Source: a virus
DNA: 41,453 bases
IMG/VR virus record: IMGVR_UViG_3300024255_001751
Coordinates: 1 to 41,453 of that record
Reading direction: 5' to 3' (one strand)
Part shown: piece after piece, positions 20,905 to 29,735 of the stretch
Numbering within the stretch: position 1 is the stretch's first letter
How the letters are laid out: each line of letters opens with the position of its first letter
Notes under the pieces: generated by a model
Told to the model about the DNA's origin: nothing
What the model saw: the letters and a program-made list of their open reading frames with translations, nothing else
The model's database searches: none
Made by a program: the position numbers and the translations under genes

Positions 20905-21165
20905 ATGAAAATTAATGAAATTACAGAAATGCAAGGATCTAAGCCTGCAATTATTAAAAACCTCAAGCCAGGACAAAGTGCAGAGGTAGATAATATGGAC
21001 GGCACTAAAACTATTATTGATCTTAAAAAGAATCCATCAGCACTACAAAAAGATCCTAAGACTAAAAAAGTCACTATAAACAAAAAGCCCCAACCGGGCA
21101 CGAAAACCAATCCAGCAACAACTGTTAAAAGAGGCGACAAGGTTTTCGCAACACCAGGACAATGA
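20905..21165 (+). CDS. CTS-tagged small basic protein (86 aa)
   Basis: MKINEITEMQ has the tag with I-T-E. The body is Lys/Pro/Thr-rich (KPAIIKNLKPGQSAEVDNMDG, split: KPAIIKNLKPGQ and SAEVDNMDG) and lacks hydrophobic core, so it may be disordered. It overlaps the next gene by 4 bases (ATGA). Internal protein or small DNA-binding factor by context. No known domain. Confidence 0.65.
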   Translation: MKINEITEMQGSKPAIIKNLKPGQSAEVDNMDGTKTIIDLKKNPSALQKDPKTKKVTINKKPQPGTKTNPATTVKRGDKVFATPGQ

Positions 21166-21374
21166 AACTAAACGAGTTAATTAATAGCTTTAGTATAGCT
21201 ATTTCGAATGAGGAAGCAGAGGTATTAGAAAAAGTAAACCCTGTGCAACCCCTACAAGGCTTTTCTCCTAGAGAACAAGTCATAATTGATAACTTAATAA
21301 GGAAAAGTCTAGTAAGTAAAATACTGAAAGACAATATTGTAATGGTGGTGCAAAATGAATTCGGAACTAGCTAA
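21162..21374 (+). CDS. small tagged protein (70 aa)
   Basis: MKLNELINSFSIAISNEEA fits the tag less well: the first plausible cleavage site is after EE at residue 18. The remainder (GFSPREQVIIDNLIRKSLVSK) is helical and could be a short winged-helix-like fragment. It overlaps the following frame by 20 bases and is coupled to the gene before. Function unknown. Confidence 0.6.
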   Translation: MKLNELINSFSIAISNEEAEVLEKVNPVQPLQGFSPREQVIIDNLIRKSLVSKILKDNIVMVVQNEFGTS

Positions 21375-21780
21375 TAGACTTGAAAGTTTAATAAACAGCA
21401 AGATACAAGATTATCCACTACCTGTAGTGAATGGTAACAGTATACGTATTAAGAACTACATTGTAAGATATAGTAAACGTGCCGGTGCATGGTTAGTATA
21501 TGACAGCAAAGAAAATGTCCAAGCAGGAAAGTTCTTTGCAAAGACTAGTGCAATAGCATTTGCCAAAGTAAATGCGTCAAATGACTCATATCTAAGTGCA
21601 ACTATAAACAGGCTAGATGATGTACTAAGCAAACACTATCAAGATTGTGTATTTTACAATCACAGTATGAAAGTTACTGAAGACGAAATCAAATATGATG
21701 TTTTATCTACTAGATTTGACATAAGTTATAGTATAGCACAAGACGTAAAGTCGCAACTGGATGAACTAATCCTGTGCTAG
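21355..21780 (+). CDS. late hypothetical protein (141 aa)
   Basis: The protein starts MNSELANRLESLINSKI. The middle, KNYIVRYSKRAGAWLVYDSKEN then FFAKTSAIAFAKVNAS, has a beta-hairpin and helix pattern that I recall in T4-like marine phages (a variant of SY-x-LYD-x-K and TSA-x-A). No tag, TM segment or catalytic motif. Possibly a virion-associated or nucleic-acid-related factor. Confidence 0.65.
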   Translation: MNSELANRLESLINSKIQDYPLPVVNGNSIRIKNYIVRYSKRAGAWLVYDSKENVQAGKFFAKTSAIAFAKVNASNDSYLSATINRLDDVLSKHYQDCVFYNHSMKVTEDEIKYDVLSTRFDISYSIAQDVKSQLDELILC

Positions 21781-21782
21781 AT

Positions 21783-21790
21783 GATAAATA
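21783..21790 (+). promoter_or_regulatory. T4-like late promoter GATAAATA
   Basis: GATAAATA, with an overlapping second AATAAATA four bases on, lies 36 bases before the gene at 21826. Confidence 0.6.
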
Positions 21791-21825
21791 AATATACAAA
21801 GAACAACACATAGGAAAGTTGAACA

Positions 21826-22889
21826 ATGAATATAAGAGAAATATCAAAACCAATTACAGCTAAGGCACTTAATGAGAGCCTAGCAAAGAAGTTTGGCCAG
21901 CGTCTAAACTTAGAAGAATTTACACTTGTGCAACTACAAGATGCTCAAAACAAACTAAGAACAACACTTAGTCAAGTAGAAACAAAAGAAAGTTTCAACG
22001 CAACACAAACACCAGCATATCAAAAATCAAAACTTTTCCTAGATGTTCTTAATGCTGAAATTGGTGAAAGATCTGATATTGATGAGCCTGTACTTGAAGC
22101 AACTATTACTGAAGGCGAAGAAGATAAAGCAGAATTAGTAATGGCAGCCAAAGACATGGTAGACCGTGTAACGGGTTGGATGGAAGACACAGCAGAAATG
22201 CAAACAGAATCAATGCTTGAACTAGCAGATGCTATTAGAGACGAGATGGGTAGTGAGCAAGCTGAGTCATTCACTAACACTATTAAGCCAGCACTAGAGC
22301 AAATGTACGAAGTAATGGAAACTACACGTTCTGCACTTACAAACGGTGTAGGTATGCTTACAGGTGAAGGCGGCGCTGAAGAGCCTATGGGCGACGAGCT
22401 AGGCGATATGGGTGACATGGGTGACATGGAACCAACAGACGACATGGATGCGGAAGCACCAGCAGACGACATGGACATGGACATGGGCGATGACTTTGGT
22501 GCAGACGATGCTGCGGCAGGCGGAGAAGATGAAGCTGGTCGTGAAAAGCGTGAAAGTGTTGAGCGTTCAAAAAAAAAGCTCAAATAGCTGAAGCATTAGA
22601 CGAATCTGGTACGCTAGTACAAATTATCAAAACAATTAAACCTGGAACAACTGTTAGTTGGGATAAACTCAACGGCTATATGAAAAAAGCAGGCGTTCCA
22701 CAGTTTGATTATAACACATTCAAAGAAACATACGATTCAAATCCACAACTCCAAAAGCTAGTTAAGTTTGACCCACAAGGGGTAACTATTAATGATAGCT
22801 CAATGGATCAAGTAGGTAGCACTGAGCCTAGCAATGCTGACACAGTTGGCGCCATGGCAAAAAGAGCAACTAACCTAAGCGACTTATAG
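21826..22889 (+). CDS. acidic prohead/virion protein, likely made by -1 frameshift (354 aa; 0-frame product 253 aa)
   Basis: The 0 frame (21826-22587) starts MNIREISKPITAKALNESLA, is helical, and ends in a Met/Asp/Gly-rich acidic stretch then REKRESVERSKKKLK and a stop. At 22572-22578 lies A-AAA-AAG. Slipping back one base continues as AQIAEALDESGTLVQIIKTI and runs to 22889 in one uninterrupted coherent frame ending NLSDL. Both parts look protein-like, and the second has no start with an SD near its beginning. A T4-like cyanophage relative of the first part exists as I recall. Alternatives: a sequencing indel in the A9 run, or a true two-gene split with a start at ATG 22680. Confidence 0.7.
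22572..22578 (+). other. slippery heptamer A AAA AAG
   Basis: The heptamer is in the correct register relative to the 0 frame and matches the dnaX-type -1 slippery site of E. coli. It lies in a run of nine A, nine bases before the 0-frame stop. No strong downstream stem is obvious; a short GTAC-GCTA-GTAC palindrome lies about 30 bases on. Confidence 0.65.
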
Positions 22890-22890
22890 G

Positions 22891-22919
22891 TTGACTTTCC
22901 ATAGTTATTGTAGTACAAT
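22891..22919 (+). promoter_or_regulatory. sigma70-type promoter for exonuclease
   Basis: TTGACT (22891-22896), 17 bp and TACAAT (22914-22919), placed right after the preceding stop and 25 bases before the exonuclease start. Confidence 0.75.
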
Positions 22920-22943
22920 ACACTAAAGGAACCTATATATTAT

Positions 22944-23624
22944 ATGTCACTAATCATCGAGAAATACAAATACGAACGACTCAAGCGAGTTGAAGTTAAC
23001 GGCAAACGTAAGTATGCCGCACCTGGCGGTGTACCAGTAGCAAGTGTAACAACTATCTTAGATGCAACAAAAGATAAATCACATTTGATTGCTTGGCGCA
23101 AACGTGTAGGCGAAAAGAAAGCACAAGAGATTGTAACCGAAGCTGCAGGCGTGGGTACACGTATGCACAAATACCTTGAAGACTATATAGAGTTTGGCGA
23201 ATGGCCTACTTGCGGTAGTAATCCATATGCACAAAAAGCACATGCAATGGCAACTAAAATACGCGAAGAAGCAATGGGCGATGTAGACGAGATATGGGGA
23301 AGTGAAGTTCCTTTATATGTACCTGGTATCTATGCAGGAACAACTGACTTAGTAGGACAGTACAAAGGACAGCCATGTATAATGGACTTCAAACAAACTA
23401 ACAAACCTAAGAAACCTGAGTGGGTATATGACTACTATCTACAGTTAACAGCGTATGCTCTAGCACACAACGAAGTACATGGCACAAATATACGTGAAGG
23501 ACATATCTTTATGTGTTCACGTGATCTAGAATATCAACAGTTTGATATATGGCCAGACGAGTTTGATGACTGGGCGCAGGAGTGGTGGAAGCGTTGCGAA
23601 ATGTATTATGAGAAACAAGCATAA
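22944..23624 (+). CDS. PD-(D/E)XK exonuclease (MGME1/RecB-like, 226 aa)
   Basis: The core is visible as GTRMHKYLED (residues 71-80), E121 in SEVPLY, D135 in GTTDLVGQY, and D148-F-K150 in IMDFKQT. This is the D-x(n)-[D/E]-x-K active site, with the upstream GT-x2-H-x3-E seen in mitochondrial MGME1 and phage relatives. It would degrade single-stranded DNA ends during replication or recombination. YYLQLTAYA near the C-terminus is the usual QxxxY motif. It has a sigma70-type promoter, unlike the late genes either side. Confidence 0.88.
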   Translation: MSLIIEKYKYERLKRVEVNGKRKYAAPGGVPVASVTTILDATKDKSHLIAWRKRVGEKKAQEIVTEAAGVGTRMHKYLEDYIEFGEWPTCGSNPYAQKAHAMATKIREEAMGDVDEIWGSEVPLYVPGIYAGTTDLVGQYKGQPCIMDFKQTNKPKKPEWVYDYYLQLTAYALAHNEVHGTNIREGHIFMCSRDLEYQQFDIWPDEFDDWAQEWWKRCEMYYEKQA

Positions 23625-23627
23625 ATA
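23620..23627 (+). promoter_or_regulatory. T4-like late promoter CATAAATA
   Basis: CATAAATA overlaps the exonuclease stop and lies 30 bases before the GTG start of the spike gene. Confidence 0.65.
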
Positions 23628-23656
23628 CATTATAGAAAGCAACTTAGGAGAGCGCA

Positions 23657-25258
23657 GTGGCCGTAGTACAAATCAGTCGTATACAAGTCCGTAGGGGACA
23701 AGCAAATCAAGGATCAGGTATCCCGCAACTTGCTGGCGGTGAATTTGGCTGGGCGGTTGACGCACAAGAACTTTACATTGGTAACGGTTCCGTAGCTGAA
23801 GGTGCTCCTGCTGTTGGTAATTCAAAGATACTAACAGAACATGATGACATATTCGAACTTGTAGGCACATATGCATACAAGAAAGGCGCAATTGATACCG
23901 GTGAAGGTATTGCTGTTGAGCGTACACTTAATGCAAGACTAGATGACATCGTAAGTGTTCGTTCGTTTGGTTGTGCAGGTGATGGATCAGACATTACTGC
24001 ATCATTACAAAAGGCACTGTACGAACTTTACTTAAACCCTACTACAAAAACTAATCCACAGAGCAGAGTAATATTACATGTAGAGCCAGGAACTTATAGA
24101 ATTAGTTCTACAATTAATATTCCACCTTTTGCAACTATTGCAGGAGCAGGTAAAGACAAAACTATCTTTATAAAGACAGGTGACTTTACTATGTTCCAAA
24201 CTATTTCTAAAGACTCTACGTATGACGGTGTTGTAGCCAATGCTATAGTATATGGCGATCCAACAATAACATATGCAAACAGTTCGCAATACATAGAATT
24301 TAGAGACTGTACACTACAATCAGAAAGCAATGATGGTACACTACTACAACTTAATAGTTGTCGTGACAGCCGTTTTGTAAACATGCAATTCCAAGCAAAC
24401 AAACTAGCAACATCTTCAACTAATCCTGCTGTATTAATTAGAAGCAAGAGTGATGCTGTAAGATCTGAATTTAATAGATTCGTTGATTGTGAGTTTGTAA
24501 ACATTGGTAAAGCAATAGTTAGTGATCATAATATTTCACGTAATGAAATAGACGCATGTAAGTTCTATAACATTACAAAGGCCATTGAGCTAGGTGTTAC
24601 ACCTACTATTGGTCAAGCAAATGCTACCGACAATAACATTAGAGAATGTTATTTTGAAAACGTTGAGCAACAAGCAATACACATTGCAAATGGCACACGT
24701 AACTCTAGTATCAATAATAGATTTGGTCCTAGTGTGGGCAATAACGGCGGTAGCGAATTAACTGTTGCTCATAGTATAATAAAATTTGGCGAATCAGGCA
24801 ATATTTCAGTTGACAATGAGTTCGATAGAACGTATAATCTTAGTATTAATCAGGCGTATATAGTTAGTAAACCATATATACCTGAGGTTGAAGGACCCGC
24901 GTTCTATGAACACGAATATACTGAGCAAGTTGAACTAAGCCAAATAGGTACACCTCAACTCTTGTTTAGGTTGCCCGCTGATACAAGTAAGTCATTTGAC
25001 ATTGACTACTGGTATAAGACAGACAGAGCTGGCATTGTGTTTTCTAGATCAGGTACTTTAACTGTATTTGTAAATAGAGAGAACAATAGCGTAAGCGTTA
25101 TGGATGATTATGATATTAGCGGACTAGATAGTTTAGGCCAAAGCCTGCAATTTAGTGCAACATTAAACCAGTTAGAAACGGCATGGAGTGCTCAAGTGAA
25201 ATATACTAACCAATTAGACTCAGGAAATTTAACTTTTAAAATACGTACACGAAGTTAA
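23657..25258 (+). CDS. right-handed beta-helix tail spike / virion protein (533 aa)
   Basis: Residues 1-60 (ISRIQVRRGQANQ, LAGGEFGWAVDAQELYIGNG) form an N-terminal attachment domain related to that of other phage fibres. VSVRSFGCAGDGSDITASLQ (about 98-117) is the pectate-lyase-superfamily entry of a beta-helix, followed by NNRF/NNIREC-type coils to about residue 400 and a C-terminal beta domain. Possible polysaccharide depolymerase; no catalytic pair can be fixed by eye. GTG start with TTAGGAG upstream. Confidence 0.85.
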   Translation: MAVVQISRIQVRRGQANQGSGIPQLAGGEFGWAVDAQELYIGNGSVAEGAPAVGNSKILTEHDDIFELVGTYAYKKGAIDTGEGIAVERTLNARLDDIVSVRSFGCAGDGSDITASLQKALYELYLNPTTKTNPQSRVILHVEPGTYRISSTINIPPFATIAGAGKDKTIFIKTGDFTMFQTISKDSTYDGVVANAIVYGDPTITYANSSQYIEFRDCTLQSESNDGTLLQLNSCRDSRFVNMQFQANKLATSSTNPAVLIRSKSDAVRSEFNRFVDCEFVNIGKAIVSDHNISRNEIDACKFYNITKAIELGVTPTIGQANATDNNIRECYFENVEQQAIHIANGTRNSSINNRFGPSVGNNGGSELTVAHSIIKFGESGNISVDNEFDRTYNLSINQAYIVSKPYIPEVEGPAFYEHEYTEQVELSQIGTPQLLFRLPADTSKSFDIDYWYKTDRAGIVFSRSGTLTVFVNRENNSVSVMDDYDISGLDSLGQSLQFSATLNQLETAWSAQVKYTNQLDSGNLTFKIRTRS

Positions 25259-25263
25259 CTTTA

Positions 25264-25689
25264 ATGTTTGGTGAAAAATATTCAGTAAGACTCCAGGCCT
25301 GGCATGACTTTAGGACAGAGTTAGAAAGCCATCCAGATCCCCTACAGTACACAATCGACACGTATGAAAGTGTGCCTCAAGTTAGTATTCATACTGACCC
25401 TTGGGATCAAAAAATATGGCCTCAACCTTGGGAACTGATTTTAGAAAATCAGTACTGTTCCTTTTGTACTGTATTAGGAATGTGTTATTCGCTACAGTTA
25501 ACAGACCGCTTTAAACAGGTACCTGTAGAGATACATATCTGTATAGATAGAGAAGACAACGAAACTTACTATCTGCTACTAATCGAAGATAGGATAATTG
25601 GCTATGAACCAGACACTCATATAGCCAAGTCTGATCTTCCTGAAACAATAATTTCGCAACGTGAGTACCACATGTCTGGGTTGCAATAA
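25264..25689 (+). CDS. conserved phage hypothetical protein (141 aa)
   Basis: MFGEKYSVRLQAWHDFRTEL is helical. Then come a Trp/Pro-rich segment (DPWDQKIWPQPWELILENQYC) that I give only in part, and IHICIDREDNETYYLLLIED, a beta hairpin. I recall this D-P-W-D/W-P-x-P-W-E pattern from T4-like cyanophages near tail genes. It follows the spike gene by five bases, so it may assist spike assembly. Function unknown. Confidence 0.7.
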   Translation: MFGEKYSVRLQAWHDFRTELESHPDPLQYTIDTYESVPQVSIHTDPWDQKIWPQPWELILENQYCSFCTVLGMCYSLQLTDRFKQVPVEIHICIDREDNETYYLLLIEDRIIGYEPDTHIAKSDLPETIISQREYHMSGLQ

Positions 25690-25692
25690 ATA
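25685..25692 (+). promoter_or_regulatory. late-promoter-like octamer AATAAATA before nrdA
   Basis: AATAAATA overlaps the stop of the previous gene and lies 33 bases before nrdA. No sigma70 promoter is evident here, which is unusual for a nucleotide-metabolism gene. Confidence 0.45.
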
Positions 25693-25725
25693 TAAAACTT
25701 AATAGGAATGATAGAGGAGAACAAT

Positions 25726-28029
25726 ATGTCCAACGGGATTCAGATCGTAAAACGATCCGGCAAAAAAGAACACATCAACATTGATAAAATACACAAGGTA
25801 GTAGAATTTGCTTGTGAAGGTTTAGCCGGCGTGAGTAGTAGTCAAATTGAAATGAATGCTAACTTACAATTTTATGATGGTATGCCAACAAGTGACATAC
25901 AAGAAATTTTAGTAAGAAGTGCTAATGATTTAATTAGTTTGGACAATCCAAACTATCAGTATGCCGCAGCAAGACTATTAAGTTATGGTGTAAACAAAGA
26001 TGTATTTGGCGAGTACACAGCAATTACACTACAGAAAAACATTGAACTTAACATTAAGCGTAACGTATATGATCCTGAGATACTTGAAAAGTATACAGCA
26101 GATGAAATTGCTACACTTGACAGTTATATAAGACATAAGCGTGATGAAAACTTTACCTATGCAGGACTACGCCAAGTAGTTGACAAATACCTTTGCCAGG
26201 ATCGTTCTAATGGACAAATATTTGAAACTCCTCAGTTTATGTATATGATGATTGCGGCAACATTGTTTGCTAATTATCCAGCAGAAACACGTATGCACTA
26301 CGTAAGGAGATACTACGATGCGACCTCACTTTTTAAAATCAATATTCCAACCCCAGTTATGGCAGGTGTCAGGACCCCTGTTCGACAGTTTGCAAGTTGT
26401 GTTCTTGTTGATAGTGATGACACTCTTGACAGCATTTTTGCTAGTGATATGGCTATTGGCCGCTATACAGCTCAACGTGCAGGCATTGGCATCAATGCTG
26501 GAAGAATACGCGGGGTCAACGCAAAGATACGTGGCGGCGAAGTGGCGCACACTGGTATCATTCCTTTCCTAAAGAAGTTTGAAAGCACAGTACGTTGTTG
26601 TACACAAAATGGGGTACGTGGCGGTAGTGCTACTACACACTTCCCGTTTTGGCATCAAGAGATTGAAGACATCCTTGTACTAAAGAACAACAAAGGCACA
26701 GAAGACAACAGAGTACGTAAGTTAGATTACAGCATACAGTTAAACAAAACAATGTATGAAAGATTGTTATCTGGTGGTGATATTACTCTTTTCTCGCCGC
26801 ACGATGTTCCGGGCTTGTATGAAGCATATTTTGGAGATGCAGATAAGTTTAAAGAGCTTTATGAAAAATATGAACGTGCTACAAGCATTAAAAAGAAAAC
26901 TATTCCTGCAATGGAATTGTTTAGTGCATTAGTAAAGGAACGTGCAGAAACAGGACGTATCTACATTATGAATGTAGACCATGCTAACACACACAGCTCG
27001 TTTAAAGATACAGTTTACATGAGTAACTTGTGTCAAGAGATTACATTGCCAACGAAGCCACTTAATCATATTGATGACCCAGAAGGTGAAATTGCATTGT
27101 GTATTTTAAGTGCTATTAACGTAGGCACACTAAGAAACTTAGATGACTTAGAAGAACTATGTGAGTTGGCTGTTAGAGCATTAGAAGAAATTATTGATTA
27201 TCAAAAGTATCCAATTAAAGCGGCTGAGATTAGCACAAAAGCAAGGCGTAGTTTAGGTGTAGGTTATATTGGACTAGCACATTACCTTGCAAAGAATCAT
27301 GTTAAGTATTCTGATAAAGAAGCATGGAAACTAGTACATGACTTATCAGAAGCGTTTCAGTATTACTTGCTTAAAGCCAGCAACACTTTAGCGCAGGAGC
27401 GAGGACCATGTGATTACTTTAACCGTACTAAATACTCCGACGGCATTCTTCCTATTGATACTTACAAGAAAGATGTCGATAATGTAGTAGAAGGAAAGTT
27501 AAATTATGATTGGGATAGCCTACGTTCTAACATACAGGAACACGGACTTAGACACTCGACATTGTCCGCACAGATGCCATCGGAGAGTAGCAGCGTTGTG
27601 TCAAACGCCACAAACGGCATCGAACCACCTAGAGGCTACTTGTCCACTAAAAAATCGAAGAAGGGGCCTCTTAAACAGATTGTTCCCCAATACCAAACTC
27701 TAAAGAACCACTACAGCTTGTTATGGGATATGCCTAACAACACAGGATATATAAATATTGTTGCTGTGATGCAGAAGTTCTTTGACCAAGCTATAAGCGG
27801 CAACTGGAGTTATAACCCTACGCACTTTGAAAATAATGAAGTGCCTATGAGTGTTATGATTGGTGACTTACTAAACACCTACAAGTTAGGATGGAAAACT
27901 AGTTACTATCAGAACACTTATGATTACAAAACAGATCCAAGTGAACTGGAAGATGAAGAAGCAAAAGTAGAATTACCAATCGGCACCCAAGACATAGACG
28001 AAGAAGAATGTGAAGCATGTGCAATTTAA
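25726..28029 (+). CDS. nrdA: ribonucleoside-diphosphate reductase alpha subunit (class Ia)
   Basis: The 767-aa protein reduces ribonucleoside diphosphates to deoxy forms with NrdB. An N-terminal ATP cone (KRSGKKEHINIDKIHKVVEF) is present. Active-site motifs are RQFASCVL, NLCQEITLPT (N-x-C-x-E triad), LCILSAINVG, the tyrosine pair in SYYQNTY, and the redox tail ECEACAI. Length is close to the E. coli enzyme (761). GAGGAG precedes ATG 25726; the upstream in-frame ATG at 25708 lacks a ribosome site. All key residues look intact. Confidence 0.97.
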   Translation: MSNGIQIVKRSGKKEHINIDKIHKVVEFACEGLAGVSSSQIEMNANLQFYDGMPTSDIQEILVRSANDLISLDNPNYQYAAARLLSYGVNKDVFGEYTAITLQKNIELNIKRNVYDPEILEKYTADEIATLDSYIRHKRDENFTYAGLRQVVDKYLCQDRSNGQIFETPQFMYMMIAATLFANYPAETRMHYVRRYYDATSLFKINIPTPVMAGVRTPVRQFASCVLVDSDDTLDSIFASDMAIGRYTAQRAGIGINAGRIRGVNAKIRGGEVAHTGIIPFLKKFESTVRCCTQNGVRGGSATTHFPFWHQEIEDILVLKNNKGTEDNRVRKLDYSIQLNKTMYERLLSGGDITLFSPHDVPGLYEAYFGDADKFKELYEKYERATSIKKKTIPAMELFSALVKERAETGRIYIMNVDHANTHSSFKDTVYMSNLCQEITLPTKPLNHIDDPEGEIALCILSAINVGTLRNLDDLEELCELAVRALEEIIDYQKYPIKAAEISTKARRSLGVGYIGLAHYLAKNHVKYSDKEAWKLVHDLSEAFQYYLLKASNTLAQERGPCDYFNRTKYSDGILPIDTYKKDVDNVVEGKLNYDWDSLRSNIQEHGLRHSTLSAQMPSESSSVVSNATNGIEPPRGYLSTKKSKKGPLKQIVPQYQTLKNHYSLLWDMPNNTGYINIVAVMQKFFDQAISGNWSYNPTHFENNEVPMSVMIGDLLNTYKLGWKTSYYQNTYDYKTDPSELEDEEAKVELPIGTQDIDEEECEACAI

Positions 28030-28032
28030 TTC

Positions 28033-28061
28033 TTGACAAATAGAATAAAAGATAGTAGCAT
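28033..28061 (+). promoter_or_regulatory. sigma70-like promoter with palindrome for nrdB
   Basis: TTGACA (28033-28038), 17 bp and TAGCAT (28056-28061), a weak -10. A perfect palindrome GTAGCA-T-TGCTAC (28055-28067) covers the -10 and could be an operator. Confidence 0.5.
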
Positions 28062-28090
28062 TGCTACACATAGGATAAGGAAAGTTTAAA

Positions 28091-29194
28091 ATGGCGAAAA
28101 CAGTATTCAACACTGATAAAGTTGACTTTACAAAACAAAACATGTTCTTCGGAGCAGATATGAACACGCAGAGATATGATACATTTAAGTTTCCTGTGTT
28201 TGATAAATTAAACCAAACGATGCTTGGATATTTTTGGCGTCCAGAAGAAGTTTCATTGCAGAAAGATAGAGCAGACTATGCTAACTTCCGCCCTGAGCAG
28301 AAGCATATCTTTACAGCAAACTTAAAGTATCAAACATTACTTGATAGTGTACAAGGACGTGGTCCGTGTTTAGCATTTTTGCCACACGTATCCTTACCAG
28401 AACTAGAAGGTTGTATTGTTACTTGGGACTTCTTTGAAACAATCCATTCACGTTCGTATACACATATTATGAAAAATGTGTACGCTGATCCAAGTGAAGT
28501 ATTTGATACTATCTTGGACGACAAAGAGATTCTTAAACGTGCAGAAGCTGTTACTAAGAACTACGATGCATTTACACAAGCGGCAGACGCTTACAATCAT
28601 CGTGGCGAAGGTAGTATGCTAGATGTCAAAAAGAAACTTTACTTGGCTATGATGAATGTAAATATCCTAGAAGGACTTCGCTTTTATGTATCCTTTGCAT
28701 GTACGTTTGGCTTTGGCGAACTAAAACTAATGGAAGGTTCTGCAAAGATTATTTCATTAATTGCACGTGACGAAGCACAACACTTAGCACTTAGCACACA
28801 CGTTCTTAAGAACTGGAGCAATGGCAAAGACGATCCACAAATGGTTAAGATTGCTAGAGAGTGTAAAGAAGAAGTGTACGAAATGTGGCGCACTTGCGTA
28901 GAAGAAGAAAAGGCATGGGCGGAGTACTTGTTTAAAGATGGTTCAATGATTGGACTTAATGCAACACTACTTAATCAGTATGTAGAGTATATTGCTAACA
29001 GACGATTAAAAGCATTAGGATTAGATGCAATCTTTAACCAACCTGTAAATACTAACCCATTACCGTGGACTACACATTGGTTGAGTAGTTCAGGCTTGCA
29101 GGTAGCCCCACAAGAGACTGAAGTAGAGTCTTATGTTATTGGCGGTATTAAACAAGATGTAAGTGAAGAGTCACTTAAAGGATTTAGTTTATGA
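28091..29194 (+). CDS. nrdB: ribonucleoside-diphosphate reductase beta subunit
   Basis: The 367-aa subunit carries the diiron-tyrosyl radical centre. FFETIHSRSYTHI gives Glu, His and the radical Tyr (E. coli E115, H118, Y122), and RDEAQH gives the second Glu-His pair. Length agrees with class Ia NrdB (376 in E. coli). AAGGA precedes the ATG. The last four bases overlap the glutaredoxin start (ATGA), so the electron donor is translated with it. Confidence 0.96.
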   Translation: MAKTVFNTDKVDFTKQNMFFGADMNTQRYDTFKFPVFDKLNQTMLGYFWRPEEVSLQKDRADYANFRPEQKHIFTANLKYQTLLDSVQGRGPCLAFLPHVSLPELEGCIVTWDFFETIHSRSYTHIMKNVYADPSEVFDTILDDKEILKRAEAVTKNYDAFTQAADAYNHRGEGSMLDVKKKLYLAMMNVNILEGLRFYVSFACTFGFGELKLMEGSAKIISLIARDEAQHLALSTHVLKNWSNGKDDPQMVKIARECKEEVYEMWRTCVEEEKAWAEYLFKDGSMIGLNATLLNQYVEYIANRRLKALGLDAIFNQPVNTNPLPWTTHWLSSSGLQVAPQETEVESYVIGGIKQDVSEESLKGFSL

Positions 29195-29448
29195 CAAATA
29201 TTGTAGTATGGAGCAAACCAAACTGCCCGTTTTGTGACAAAGCAAAAGCAAAGTTAGATGCAATGCATATTAACTACGAAGTAAAGATGATTGGCACTGA
29301 CGTACAGTTGGAAGATTTATTAGAGGCTGTACCAGGCGCAAGGAGTGTACCACAAATACAAATCAATGGTGAGAATATTGGTGGCTACACAGATTTATTA
29401 AAATATATTGAAGACACCAACTTCAATGGCACAGGATATACATTATAA
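29191..29448 (+). CDS. glutaredoxin
   Basis: The 85-aa protein has the dithiol active site CPFC (residues 12-15), a cis-proline in SVPQI (about 51-55) and the glutathione-binding IGGYTDL. This matches GrxC-like glutaredoxins in length and order. It would re-reduce the NrdA C-terminal cysteines. It overlaps nrdB at its start and touches the next gene at its end (TAATG), so nrdB-grx-29448 form one transcript. Confidence 0.94.
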   Translation: MTNIVVWSKPNCPFCDKAKAKLDAMHINYEVKMIGTDVQLEDLLEAVPGARSVPQIQINGENIGGYTDLLKYIEDTNFNGTGYTL

Positions 29449-29735
29449 TGTTGATTCAAAAAACACACAGCATTGGTGACGTAGTTTCAATGAAGCTATC
29501 AACTGGTGAAGAAATAATTGGTAGATTAGAAGAAGAATCTGAAACAGGTTACAAACTTAAGAAACCATTTGCAATAGTAATGGGCCAGCAAGGCCTTGCA
29601 CTAGCACCATTTATGTTTAGTACAGCAAATGACCAGTCAATGGCATTTAAGCATACTAACGTAATGACAGTAGGCATAACACTTGAAGAAATTTCAAAAC
29701 AGTATGTCCAACAAACTACAGGTATTGTAACTTAA
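29448..29735 (+). CDS. Sm-like-fold phage protein (95 aa)
   Basis: The sequence DVVSMKLSTGEEIIGRLEEESETGYKL (quoted as VVSMKLSTGEEIIGRL then EEESETGYKL) resembles the first two strands of Sm/LSm or SH3-type barrels, followed by KPFAIVMG and LAPFMFS. I recall it as a frequent T4-like marine phage protein near baseplate genes. It is coupled to glutaredoxin and to the PAAR gene by one-base overlaps. Role unknown; RNA binding or baseplate association are both possible. Confidence 0.7.
   Translation: MLIQKTHSIGDVVSMKLSTGEEIIGRLEEESETGYKLKKPFAIVMGQQGLALAPFMFSTANDQSMAFKHTNVMTVGITLEEISKQYVQQTTGIVT

Noticed and set aside
22020-22583. Reverse open frame of 187 codons opposite the acidic late protein
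   Set aside because: It consists mainly of Ser/Ala/Met/Pro runs that mirror the Asp/Gly/Met/Thr repeats of the forward gene.
22680-22889. Independent 69-aa gene starting at ATG 22680
   Set aside because: The same frame extends upstream to the slippery site as coherent protein and no SD precedes 22680, so a frameshift extension is preferred. It remains the alternative.
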